Shown here: one piece after another, positions 6,797 to 12,636 of the stretch | How positions within the stretch are numbered: the stretch's first letter is position 1 | Layout of the letters: every line of letters starts with the position of its first letter | NCBI GenBank assembly: GCA_023248785.1 | Contig: JAHFDX010000044.1 | Span: forward strand, 1 to 12,636 | DNA: 12,636 bases | Reading direction: 5' to 3' | DNA from: Myxococcales bacterium | GTDB taxonomy: Bacteria > Myxococcota_A > Polyangia > Polyangiales > Polyangiaceae | Notes under the pieces: generated by a model | Databases searched by the model: none | The model's input: only the letters and a program-made list of their open reading frames with translations | Told to the model about the DNA's origin: nothing | Made by a program: the position numbers and the translations under genes

Positions 6797-7432
6797 GTGC
6801 ATAGCATGCGCCGATTGAGATCACGGACAGGCAAAATTCAGGTATCTCGACGCGAGTTTTTCGACTTGCTTGCCGTCGCGAGTGCAGCGTTTGCAGCGGC
6901 TCGTTGCGATCCGTCGATGGGCGTCGCTGTCACGCTTCCCGAGTCCGAGGGAGGGGATGAGTTGCCAGTCGGTCTTGAGTCCCTTGGCGGCGCTCCGAAT
7001 ACGCACCAAGGTCGCACGATCGCCGCATTTTGCGATGTGGTTGTGCCGGGGAAAAAGCGCGATCCAAGCGGTGCACCGGGTGCTGTCGACGTGGGAGCGC
7101 CCGCGATCTTCTTCGATCACGCACTACCCGCTGCGGAGTATGTCGGCCTTGTCGCCTTTTTGCTCGATGCGGCCGCGAAGGACCATTTTGATGGTCAACG
7201 ATTTGCTGATATCAAGCCCGAGGAGCGCGAAGAGGCACTCAACCTTGCGCTAAAAGACGATAGCCCGCTCGAGTTCGCCGTCCAGCTTGCGAAGGTCGCC
7301 TTTTTCAGCGGCGAGAAGGTGTTCGCATACCTCGGTTATCCAGGACCCAATGACGGGTACATCGCCCATCCCGATTTCACGTTTGGCGTTGCGATGGCAC
7401 GCGAGATCACCAAGGACGGAAATTATCCCTGA
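6797..7432 (+). CDS. Gluconate 2-dehydrogenase subunit 3-like protein with Tat signal
   Basis: This is a 211-residue protein read from GTG 6797, 4 bp after the oxidoreductase stop, with AGGGGG (6783-6788) upstream. ATG 6806 is an alternative. The frame is open further upstream, but that stretch is inside the oxidoreductase gene. A twin-arginine signal is clear: SRREFF (17-22), then LLAVASAAFAAA. A Cys at 37 follows, but with Arg before it the lipobox is poor. The remainder has the pattern of the small subunit of membrane gluconate/glucose/fructose dehydrogenases: GRTIAAFCDVVVPG, a D/G/A-rich loop, then helices ending near YPGPNDGYIAHPDFTFGVAM. In that family the small subunit carries the Tat signal, aids maturation and exports its signal-less GMC partner. 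No cytochrome c subunit is present in the window, so the electron acceptor is unknown. Confidence 0.82.
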   Translation: MHSMRRLRSRTGKIQVSRREFFDLLAVASAAFAAARCDPSMGVAVTLPESEGGDELPVGLESLGGAPNTHQGRTIAAFCDVVVPGKKRDPSGAPGAVDVGAPAIFFDHALPAAEYVGLVAFLLDAAAKDHFDGQRFADIKPEEREEALNLALKDDSPLEFAVQLAKVAFFSGEKVFAYLGYPGPNDGYIAHPDFTFGVAMAREITKDGNYP

Positions 7433-7572
7433 GCGCGGGTTCCGTCCCCAAGCTCAAAAGGAGCCCTAAAGAACTCCGCCCACGACCTGTTTCTTGTATC
7501 GGGGGTGTACGCACTCAACTTATTCGCCTTACTTAACGGAGTCGATGTCGGCGGTTTGGGGAGGAAGATGTA

Positions 7573-8212
7573 ATGAAAGCACTTGCTTTCGTATGGGCAT
7601 GCGCGATTGCGACGACAACAACGAGCGCCGCGTGGGCACTTACGCCGTACAAGTTCCATCCGCTCCCATCAGAGCAAGCGTGGAAGAACTGCGGAACCAT
7701 CGCCGTCGCACTGCAACAGAGCGCGAACTCCGGCAAGTTCAAGGACGTGTTGAAGGAGCATGGCCGGACGCGCCGAAGAGCGAGCTGGCCACGCTAGAGC
7801 ACGTACCCATCGACGACATTTCCGTGACGTTGGGTGGGAATGGTGAGGAAAACCGAATTCATGATTGGCTTGGCGACAACAACGAGCAGCGCGTAATCCT
7901 GAAGGGCAAGGTGCTCTCGGTTCAGGCGCTCGAGCCGGACTACGGGTTGAACCTAGCGCGAAAACCTGACCACAGCTTTTCATCACCCGCGTTGTTACTT
8001 GTGACACGACCGCTCCGCGGAGCCGGTGCGGATGCGTATGACATGCAGATTCTCCAAAAGGGCGACAAGAACGTTGCGGGAGAAATGTACTTGTGCGCCA
8101 CCGTTATGGTTTCGACGCGGACGATCTGGGGACGTGGAATCACGTGTGGCGCGATTACCAGCTGCCCGTGCCTCCAGCGGCACCGAAGACGGGGAAGCAC
8201 CACAAGCGCTGA
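7573..8212 (+). pseudogene. Exported hypothetical protein broken by two frameshifts
   Basis: ATG 7573 has GGAGGA (7560-7565) 7 bases upstream and starts a signal peptide (MKALAFVWACAIATTTTSAA, cleaved near AWA). The frame reads well to about 7758, then becomes Arg-rich and stops at 7795-7797. A second frame, natural from about 7761 (WPDAPKSELATLEHVPIDDI, ALEPDYGLNLARKPDHS) to about 8099, continues, and a third (RYGFDADDLGTWNHVWRDYQ) finishes at TGA 8210-8212. Each step is a one-base loss, at about 7759-7760 and 8099-8101. Restored, the product has about 213 residues and a basic tail (GKHHKR). It is a secreted or periplasmic protein of unknown family. Two indels in one gene suggest real decay, but each is a single base and could be an assembly error. 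It is the first gene after the oxidoreductase pair, separated by 140 bp with no clear terminator. Confidence 0.65.
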
Positions 8213-8238
8213 CATCGACGGCGAAGCCACTAACATAA

Positions 8239-8256
8239 AAAGCAGTTGACTGCTTT
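8239..8256 (+). terminator. Hairpin after the broken exported-protein gene
   Basis: AAAGCAG-TTGA-CTGCTTT forms a 7-bp stem with a 4-base loop, 27 bp after the stop, followed by ATTAATTA. It could be a weak intrinsic terminator readable in both directions, since it has AT-rich flanks. It could also be an operator, because AAAAAGCAGT recurs in the hydroxylase promoter region. Confidence 0.4.
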
Positions 8257-8346
8257 ATTAATTAGTGCCGTGACTGGTGTGCGGGTTCGAGACCTGTGCG
8301 CACGGCCAAAATAGTTGTGCGCGTCGCAATCGTCAGGAGCAGCTAC

Positions 8347-8646
8347 ATGAAGTTCTTCGCCCATTTTCTACTCGTCGGGACCCTTGTTGCCATCGGAAGT
8401 GGTTGCAGCGCAACGGCCGAACCCACCACCGAAAGCACCGAACAGGCAGCCAGCGCCCCGACTGCAACGGCGGCCAGTTCGACGAGCAAGCCGGAGTGCA
8501 GCTCAGGCAGCAACAAAGCCGTGAATACGGTCGAGACCGATCCAGGGACGGGAACCAAACTCGACTGTTTTCAACTCTTCACGTGCGTTGGCGGAAAATG
8601 GGCGCCCGCGTCAGTGAAAGTTTGCACGCCCGCAACGACGAAGTAG
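8347..8646 (+). CDS. Small four-Cys lipoprotein
   Basis: This is a 99-residue predicted lipoprotein. ATG 8347 is chosen because AGGAG (8335-8339) lies 7 bases upstream and it begins a clean signal, MKFFAHFLLVGTLVAIGSGC, with C20 in the lipobox. An in-frame upstream GTG (8296) would only add a non-signal extension. After C20 comes a Thr/Ala/Ser/Glu-rich linker to about residue 48. A small C-terminal domain with four cysteines (51, 74, 80, 93) then probably forms two disulfides (CFQLFTCVGGKWAPASVKVC). The family is not recognised. The layout, with a lipidated Cys, a low-complexity linker and a compact Cys domain, parallels the lipoprotein at 4916-5269, but the sequences are not alike. Confidence 0.75.
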   Translation: MKFFAHFLLVGTLVAIGSGCSATAEPTTESTEQAASAPTATAASSTSKPECSSGSNKAVNTVETDPGTGTKLDCFQLFTCVGGKWAPASVKVCTPATTK

Positions 8647-8655
8647 CGGCGAAGC

Positions 8656-8670
8656 CCAGCAAATTGCTGG
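8656..8670. promoter_or_regulatory. 15-bp perfect palindrome after the four-Cys lipoprotein gene
   Basis: CCAGCAA-A-TTGCTGG lies 10 bp after the lipoprotein stop, in the convergent spacer. With a one-base centre it is better as a dimeric protein site than as an RNA hairpin. No T-run follows. Its function is unknown. Confidence 0.3.
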
Positions 8671-8790
8671 CAAGCGCATCGAGTGCGACCAGGGCCATGA
8701 CCGCGACCTGGAACACGAACCCGAACACAAGAGGCCGCCGCGCGTGATCGCAATCTATCCATCTTTTCGATGCGCCGCCCGACTGTGGGA

Positions 8791-9417
8791 TCACCGTCCG
8801 CTGAGGGAGCCGGCGACCGTCGAGACCGCGTGTGCGGCCAGAAAAAATCCACAGATTGGCGCGACATCGAGCGCCAGCATGAAGCGAAACTCGTGATCAT
8901 CACGCGATGTGGTATGTAACCATTGGTGGCCTATTTCGAGCGTAAGGATATTGTAAAGGACGCTCCCCATGAGCGAATTGCGCGGTCCGATCGCGAGTTC
9001 GCCGCGCGCTGCTCCGAGCACGAAACGGGGCGACCATCCTACGGCAAGCATCGAGGTTCCGTACAGCGGCCCGATGCCAACCGCCATGAACTTTCCGCCA
9101 AAAAAGTCGTCCGTCGCGGAGCTGTATGCAAGTTCGGGCCAGAGCCCAAACCGTCGTGCGACGGGAAATCGAAATCCAACGCCCGCGTCGAAGTTGAATG
9201 AGCCAGTAGCGCCGCCTCCAGAATGCGGATGAATCCCACCGCCCATGCCGATGCGGATGGTGGGAAAGAGCAACATGGCGTGCGAATCGCGATCGGGCGC
9301 CTCATCTGCAGATGGCTTGGCCTTAGCCACCGGCGTAGTAGGCGGAGTGTTGCTTGGTTCGGCCGAAGCGGTGCAGGCCGTGAAGACGAAGCTGAGAACG
9401 CCGAGGCGACGGATCAT
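8791..9417 (-). CDS. Outer-membrane beta-barrel-like protein with lipoprotein-type signal
   Basis: This is a 208-residue exported protein. Residues 1-15 (MIRRLGVLSFVFTAC) are a signal peptide with a possible lipobox at FTA-C15. A Pro/Ala/Lys/Asp-rich linker (about 18-45) follows, then alternating Gly/aromatic beta-strand segments (LLFPTIRIGMGGGI, GSFNFDAGVGFRFPV, GLWPELAYSSATDDFF, SMLAVGWSPRFVLGA). This looks like the small barrel found in many delta-proteobacterial outer-membrane proteins. It does not end in an aromatic residue, unlike typical barrels, so the C-terminus may be altered. The stop (8791-8793) overlaps a possible GTG start of another small frame. It lies 90 bp downstream of the papain-like protease in the same direction and may be co-transcribed. 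Its function is unknown, perhaps structural or a surface component. Confidence 0.72.
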   Translation of the reverse strand: MIRRLGVLSFVFTACTASAEPSNTPPTTPVAKAKPSADEAPDRDSHAMLLFPTIRIGMGGGIHPHSGGGATGSFNFDAGVGFRFPVARRFGLWPELAYSSATDDFFGGKFMAVGIGPLYGTSMLAVGWSPRFVLGAARGELAIGPRNSLMGSVLYNILTLEIGHQWLHTTSRDDHEFRFMLALDVAPICGFFLAAHAVSTVAGSLSGR

Positions 9418-9507
9418 TCTTTGTCAATGAGAACAAAGCGCGGAGCAAGCGAGCAAGTTTGCGAAAGGTCCGAACCGAAGTGACGTGATGCTTTGCCAGG
9501 GAGGGGC

Positions 9508-10632
9508 TCAAATCTTCTGAGCGAGTACCCAAACGAAGTCGCTAATGTTTGAGCTTTTGTAGTCGATCCACATATAGCCTCGCGGATCCGGCGGTGCTTT
9601 GCTCTTCTTTGCGAGCACGATTTTCGGGTGCAATCCCGATGTGCCCCATCCAGTTCCCCACGAGTTTCGGAGAAGCCAGGCGTTCTTGCTGTCATCCCAT
9701 CCGATGATGTTGATTGCGTGATTGACTCCCCAATCGGCGGGTAACGGTTCGTTGAAAACCCCTCCCGCATACGCCGCAAAGTTGTCGGTCACAAACACCA
9801 GGGCCGACAGAACCCCATAGTCGATGATGGCCTTCTTCACCTGCTCGACGGTGGGATTGAGCGTCCACCCCACGTGTCCCCAGTCCTTAACTTGGTAGCT
9901 CTTCTTTGAATAGGGAAACGGATTCGGACAACTTCCGGGGACGCCGCCACCGGCGGTGTAAGGAAAATCCGATTCGAGGTAAATGCCTCCCTTGTAGCTC
10001 ATCAGCTTTTTGAACACCGTGGAGGGCCAACCACCGGACATGCCGCCATCGCACGCGTAACCGCCTCCGCCCGTGCAGTTAAGGATTTCTTGTTCAGAGA
10101 AATTGAGCGGCGTGAGATTGCGCTTGATGAAGTTTGATTCGTACGCGGCGATGGTTGAGAACGTCCAGCAGCTCCCACAAACTCCCTGATCACGGATCGG
10201 ACTTACCTTCGAAATTCCCTCAGGGCCAGGATCGCGCAAGTCGTACGTGGCGGGCATGGAGCTCGATGCCGATACGGAAGGCTCATCGCTCGGAGGAGTT
10301 GATTGTGATTCCGCTTTGCGTGCCTTGATTTGTTGTTCGGCGTCTGCGGGTCTCTTCGCGCCAGCGAGCTGGTTGAGAGGAATGTCGAGCGCGGTTGTAT
10401 ATCCGACCTTGTATGTGTGTTTCTTCGCAGAGATGGCTGCTCGCATTTTGGCGAGTTTGACTTGGATGTTCTTGGGCGCATGTGCCTCGCGCGCTTCGAG
10501 ATCAAAGACGGGAATGCTCGCAAGCGCAGGCTTTGATGCCGCGGCGCTGGCCATCGACGAATCTGCGACGCAGAGAAGTGCAGGAACACTCATCAGCGCC
10601 ATGCCAATCCCCAACCATGTTGCAAAACGCAT
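9508..10632 (-). CDS. Secreted papain-family (C1) cysteine protease
   Basis: This is a 374-residue exported protease. A very strong Shine-Dalgarno (AAAGGAGG, complementary strand of 10638-10645) sits 5 bases before the ATG. Residues 1-31 are a signal peptide. Residues about 45-125 form a pro-region, with HTYKVGYTTALDIPLNQLAG resembling the inhibitory propeptide, and a Ser/Pro-rich linker. The catalytic domain begins near YDLRD (130-134). Oxyanion Q149 and nucleophile C155 are in IRDQGVCGSCWTFS, SEQEILNC (179-186) is the family signature, H305 is in WGVNHAINIIGWD and N323 is in LLRNSWGTGWG. All active-site residues are intact, so the enzyme should be active, presumably after pro-region removal outside the cytoplasm. 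Several further cysteines (C186, C194, C235) match the usual disulfide positions. Role: extracellular or periplasmic protein degradation; the target is unknown. It probably shares a transcript with the barrel gene downstream. Confidence 0.95.
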   Translation of the reverse strand: MRFATWLGIGMALMSVPALLCVADSSMASAAASKPALASIPVFDLEAREAHAPKNIQVKLAKMRAAISAKKHTYKVGYTTALDIPLNQLAGAKRPADAEQQIKARKAESQSTPPSDEPSVSASSSMPATYDLRDPGPEGISKVSPIRDQGVCGSCWTFSTIAAYESNFIKRNLTPLNFSEQEILNCTGGGGYACDGGMSGGWPSTVFKKLMSYKGGIYLESDFPYTAGGGVPGSCPNPFPYSKKSYQVKDWGHVGWTLNPTVEQVKKAIIDYGVLSALVFVTDNFAAYAGGVFNEPLPADWGVNHAINIIGWDDSKNAWLLRNSWGTGWGTSGLHPKIVLAKKSKAPPDPRGYMWIDYKSSNISDFVWVLAQKI

Positions 10633-10680
10633 CGCTGCCTCCTTTCTTCCGCCTGTTCGTTGGACGGCAAGGCCACCAAT

Positions 10681-10720
10681 TCCTTCAGGAAAGAATACGA
10701 CCGAAAGTGATTCCGGTCGG
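10681..10720 (-). promoter_or_regulatory. Two palindromes in the protease leader
   Basis: Read on the plus strand, TTCCT-TC-AGGAA (10681-10692) and CGACCG-aaagtgattc-CGGTCG (10699-10720) are perfect inverted repeats, 49-88 bp upstream of the protease ATG. Either could be an operator or a leader hairpin. The spacer of the second contains AGTGATT, the complement of the AATCACT seen in the lipoprotein promoter at 4886-4892. Confidence 0.4.
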
Positions 10721-10798
10721 TTACATTAAGCATGTCCGCGGAATGTGAATGTGGATGTGTGGCGATAGGGCAAGTCATGACACCAAACCGGATGGATC

Positions 10799-11128
10799 AT
10801 GCTCGTGACCCACAAGCGCTTTTTCGAGCGTAGCGGAAAGACCAAATGGGCCCACATGTGTCGCTCGTGTCGCTCGCAAGTCCCCGCCGCGGCGCTCGGT
10901 TCGAATCCTACGGGGCGCGCTTACGGCGATGGACGAACTCAACCTTTTCGATTTCCTGTTCGCAATGCGCATATCCTTGCTTCTGCGACAAAAAGAAAAA
11001 CCGACGGCACGTTTGCCCTCGATGTTCCTGACACGACAGAAGAGACGGATCGCGTTCGGGTCAGTGCGCAAGCGGGACACGGTGCGGGAAACATCGCCTA
11101 CATGGGCCCGTCCGTTCCTATTAAGTAA
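10799..11128 (+). CDS. Doubtful small ORF, possible gene remnant
   Basis: The ORF is 109 residues, ends at TAA 11126-11128 and converges on rimO with only 3 bp between stops. The last 60 residues look natural and beta-rich (TDGTFALDVPDTTEETDRVR, VSAQAGHGAGNIAYMGPSVP). They recall a carboxypeptidase-regulatory-like beta-sandwich repeat, where DG-x-F-x-L-x-VP is typical. The first half is Arg/Ser/Lys-rich, less natural and has no clear Shine-Dalgarno. A short upstream frame from ATG 10777 (MTPNRMDHARDPQALFRA) ends at a TAG inside it. It could be the decayed 3' end of a larger gene or a random open frame. Confidence 0.3.
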   Translation: MLVTHKRFFERSGKTKWAHMCRSCRSQVPAAALGSNPTGRAYGDGRTQPFRFPVRNAHILASATKRKTDGTFALDVPDTTEETDRVRVSAQAGHGAGNIAYMGPSVPIK

Positions 11129-11131
11129 CCA

Positions 11132-12547
11132 CTACTGCCACTTTTGAGCGGATCGCGTTCCAAGCACCGGGAGGGTGATTCTTCGTTTGTGCACCGGGCG
11201 CGTGCGTACGGGTTCGATCACTTCACCAACGAGATCGTAATCGCTTGCCTGCGAAATCTGGACGCGAACGAACGAACCCGCGCGGACGTCCGAACCCGAT
11301 AGGTAAACCTGACCATCGACGTCAGGAGCTTGGCCTTCGTGACGCCCTTTCATCACGAACTCGTGCTCTTCACTGACGCCTTCGACGAGCACCTCGAGTT
11401 CAGATCCGATACGCGCCTTGTTACGGGCGCGCGCAATCTTGCGCTGGAGCCCCATGAGCTTGCGATACCGCGATGCCGCGACACGCGTGGGAACCTTTTC
11501 ATCTTGTGTGAAACTTCGGCAGCTCTCTTCGTCCGAATAGCGGAAGACCCCCACGTGATCGAACTCGGCCCACGTGACGAATTCGCAAAGCTCGTCGAAC
11601 TCGGCGTCGGTTTCGCCCGGATGGCCCACGATGAATGCGGTTCTGAACGCGAGATTGGGAATCGCGTTCTTCAAGCGATCCACCACGCGACGCTGGCGAT
11701 CTTTGCCATGCCCACGACGCATACGCGTGAGCATCGTGTCACTCGCGTGTTGAAGCGGCATGTCGACGTACTTGACCATGCGCGGATGGTTTGCGACGAC
11801 ATCGAGCAATTTCGCATCGAGGTTTTCGGGATACAAATAGAAGAGCCGCACCCAATGCACGCCGCGAACATTCGCAACGCGTTCCACGAGATCTGCCAAT
11901 TTGGTCCGCTCGCTTGCTGGCAAGTCACGGCCGTACGACACGGTGTCTTGTGAGATGAGGAGAATCTCACGCACGCCTTGATCTACGAGCTGTTCCACTT
12001 CGGCAACCACGTCATCGGCGAGCCGGGAGCGTTGTTTGCCCCGCATTTGTGGGATCACACAAAAGGAACACGTGCGGTTACAACCTTCGGCGATTTTGAC
12101 GTATGCGCTTGCTTGCGACTCCGTAAGCACGCGCGGATCGCTTGCCCGTATGACCCAGTCCGCCGGATTGCCGACTAGCATGCGTTCGTTGGTTTCGTCC
12201 CGCAAAACGTTTGCAAGCTTCAGCATGTCGCTTGAGCCGAGGAAGTGGTCGACCTCGGGCATCTCGCTCGCAAGCTCTCCCGGATACCGTTGAGCTAGGC
12301 AACCCGTCACAACGAGCTTCTTGCACTGTCCATGTTCCTTCAGCTCGGCGAGCTCCAGTACGGTCTCGACCGATTCGCGTTTTGCCTCTCCGATGAAGCC
12401 ACACGTGTTCACAACGATGACGTCGGCTGCATCCGCGTCGCTGGATAATGCGAATCCCTCGCGCGTGGCGACACCGAGCATGACTTCGGAATCAACTCGG
12501 TTCTTGACGCAACCGAGGCTCACGAAATAGATCTTCTTCTGTTGCAT
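11132..12547 (-). CDS. rimO: Ribosomal protein S12 methylthiotransferase RimO
   Basis: This is a 471-residue radical-SAM methylthiotransferase that adds a methylthio group to the conserved aspartate of ribosomal protein S12 in the cytoplasm. The N-terminal MTTase domain has its three cluster cysteines: C13 in VSLGCVKNRVDSE, C49 in VNTCGFI and C83 in TGCLAQRYP. The radical-SAM domain has C156, C160 and C163 in EGCNRTCSFCVIPQMRG. The C-terminal TRAM-type beta domain covers about 385-450. The SLGC.KN.VDSE N-terminus and the RG-K-RSR segment after the SAM motif separate RimO from the related tRNA enzyme MiaB. Length is normal (E. coli RimO is slightly shorter). The start is ATG 12545-12547, with no good Shine-Dalgarno in the 14 bases after the previous gene's stop, so translation may be coupled to that gene. 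Strong housekeeping assignment. Confidence 0.96.
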   Translation of the reverse strand: MQQKKIYFVSLGCVKNRVDSEVMLGVATREGFALSSDADAADVIVVNTCGFIGEAKRESVETVLELAELKEHGQCKKLVVTGCLAQRYPGELASEMPEVDHFLGSSDMLKLANVLRDETNERMLVGNPADWVIRASDPRVLTESQASAYVKIAEGCNRTCSFCVIPQMRGKQRSRLADDVVAEVEQLVDQGVREILLISQDTVSYGRDLPASERTKLADLVERVANVRGVHWVRLFYLYPENLDAKLLDVVANHPRMVKYVDMPLQHASDTMLTRMRRGHGKDRQRRVVDRLKNAIPNLAFRTAFIVGHPGETDAEFDELCEFVTWAEFDHVGVFRYSDEESCRSFTQDEKVPTRVAASRYRKLMGLQRKIARARNKARIGSELEVLVEGVSEEHEFVMKGRHEGQAPDVDGQVYLSGSDVRAGSFVRVQISQASDYDLVGEVIEPVRTRPVHKRRITLPVLGTRSAQKWQ

Positions 12548-12561
12548 TTACGGGGGAACGG

Positions 12562-12636
12562 TTAGTAGCACGCCACGTCGCTGTTGTCCGCATTCGGAGT
12601 ACCGTAAAAACCAGGGACCCATTCGCTGAAGCTTGT
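12562..12636 (-). CDS. C-terminal end of an unidentified gene upstream of rimO
   Basis: On the minus strand one frame is open from the right edge to TAA at 12562-12564, giving 24 residues ending WVPGFYGTPNADNSDVACY. Composition is natural, and the 14-bp spacing to the rimO start fits an operon. The Cys-Tyr end and acidic/Asn-rich tail do not identify a family. Confidence 0.4.
   Translation of the reverse strand, partial: TSFSEWVPGFYGTPNADNSDVACY

Larger units (their letters stand above)
10633..11131. other. Low-density region between the protease and rimO
   Basis: About 500 bp without a confident gene. It contains the protease leader palindromes, a short ATGTG-rich stretch at about 10742-10761 and one doubtful plus-strand ORF (10799-11128). 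Several short overlapping frames on both strands are open, none with convincing start signals. Confidence 0.5.

Noticed and set aside
8283..8294. Second T-loop-like GGGTTCGAGACC with flanking GCCGTG/CACGGC
   Set aside because: Flanking pairing exists, but the T stem and the rest of a tRNA are absent. The region is too short and leads straight into the lipoprotein leader.
10898..10908. tRNA-like T-loop GGTTCGAATCC
   Set aside because: The 5-bp T stem does not pair beyond two pairs, and no complementary acceptor, D or anticodon arms are found around it.
11330..11953. Long plus-strand ORF opposite rimO
   Set aside because: It is a shadow of rimO; the rimO frame has all family motifs intact.
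1..12636. CRISPR array, insertion sequence or phage genes
   Set aside because: No regularly spaced repeats, no transposase or integrase motifs and no terminal inverted repeats with target duplications were seen.

Overview
The window looks like a chromosomal stretch of a GC-rich Gram-negative bacterium rich in exported proteins, probably Myxococcota or a related delta-proteobacterial lineage. This is inferred from the many lipoproteins, the secreted papain-like protease, the outer-membrane barrel and the long low-density spacers; no rRNA or marker other than rimO is present to fix the taxonomy. I found no transposase, integrase, phage gene, tRNA or CRISPR array.

Left part (1-3250): a partial minus-strand gene with an N-terminal membrane anchor runs off the left edge. 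Divergent from it on the plus strand is a short coding remnant that looks frameshifted. It is translationally coupled (TGATG) to a large secreted protein that has a phospholipase-C/P1-nuclease-like core and three Cys-containing repeats at its C-terminus.

Centre (3432-7432): a plus-strand cluster that I read as one oxidation module. It holds a TetR regulator, a membrane fatty-acid-hydroxylase/sterol-desaturase-family protein, a six-Cys lipoprotein behind a TTGACA promoter overlapped by palindromes, a GMC-type flavin oxidoreductase (cholesterol-oxidase-like active site) and, 4 bp later, its Tat-exported gluconate-2-dehydrogenase-subunit-3-like partner. The likely job is oxidation of a lipid alcohol or sterol at the cell envelope under TetR control. 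The substrate is not visible in the sequence.

Right-centre (7573-8670): an exported protein broken by two apparent single-base deletions, a hairpin, and a second small Cys-containing lipoprotein.

Right (8791-12636, mainly minus strand): a small outer-membrane barrel-like protein, a secreted papain-family (C1) cysteine protease with a strong Shine-Dalgarno and palindromes in its leader, a roughly 500-bp low-density stretch holding one doubtful small ORF, the housekeeping gene rimO (ribosomal protein S12 methylthiotransferase), and the last 24 codons of an unknown gene just upstream of rimO.

Three places (about 1184, 7760 and 8101) show reading frames that become continuous if one base is added or removed. 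They are either pseudogenes or indel errors in the assembly, and this matters for how those genes are read.
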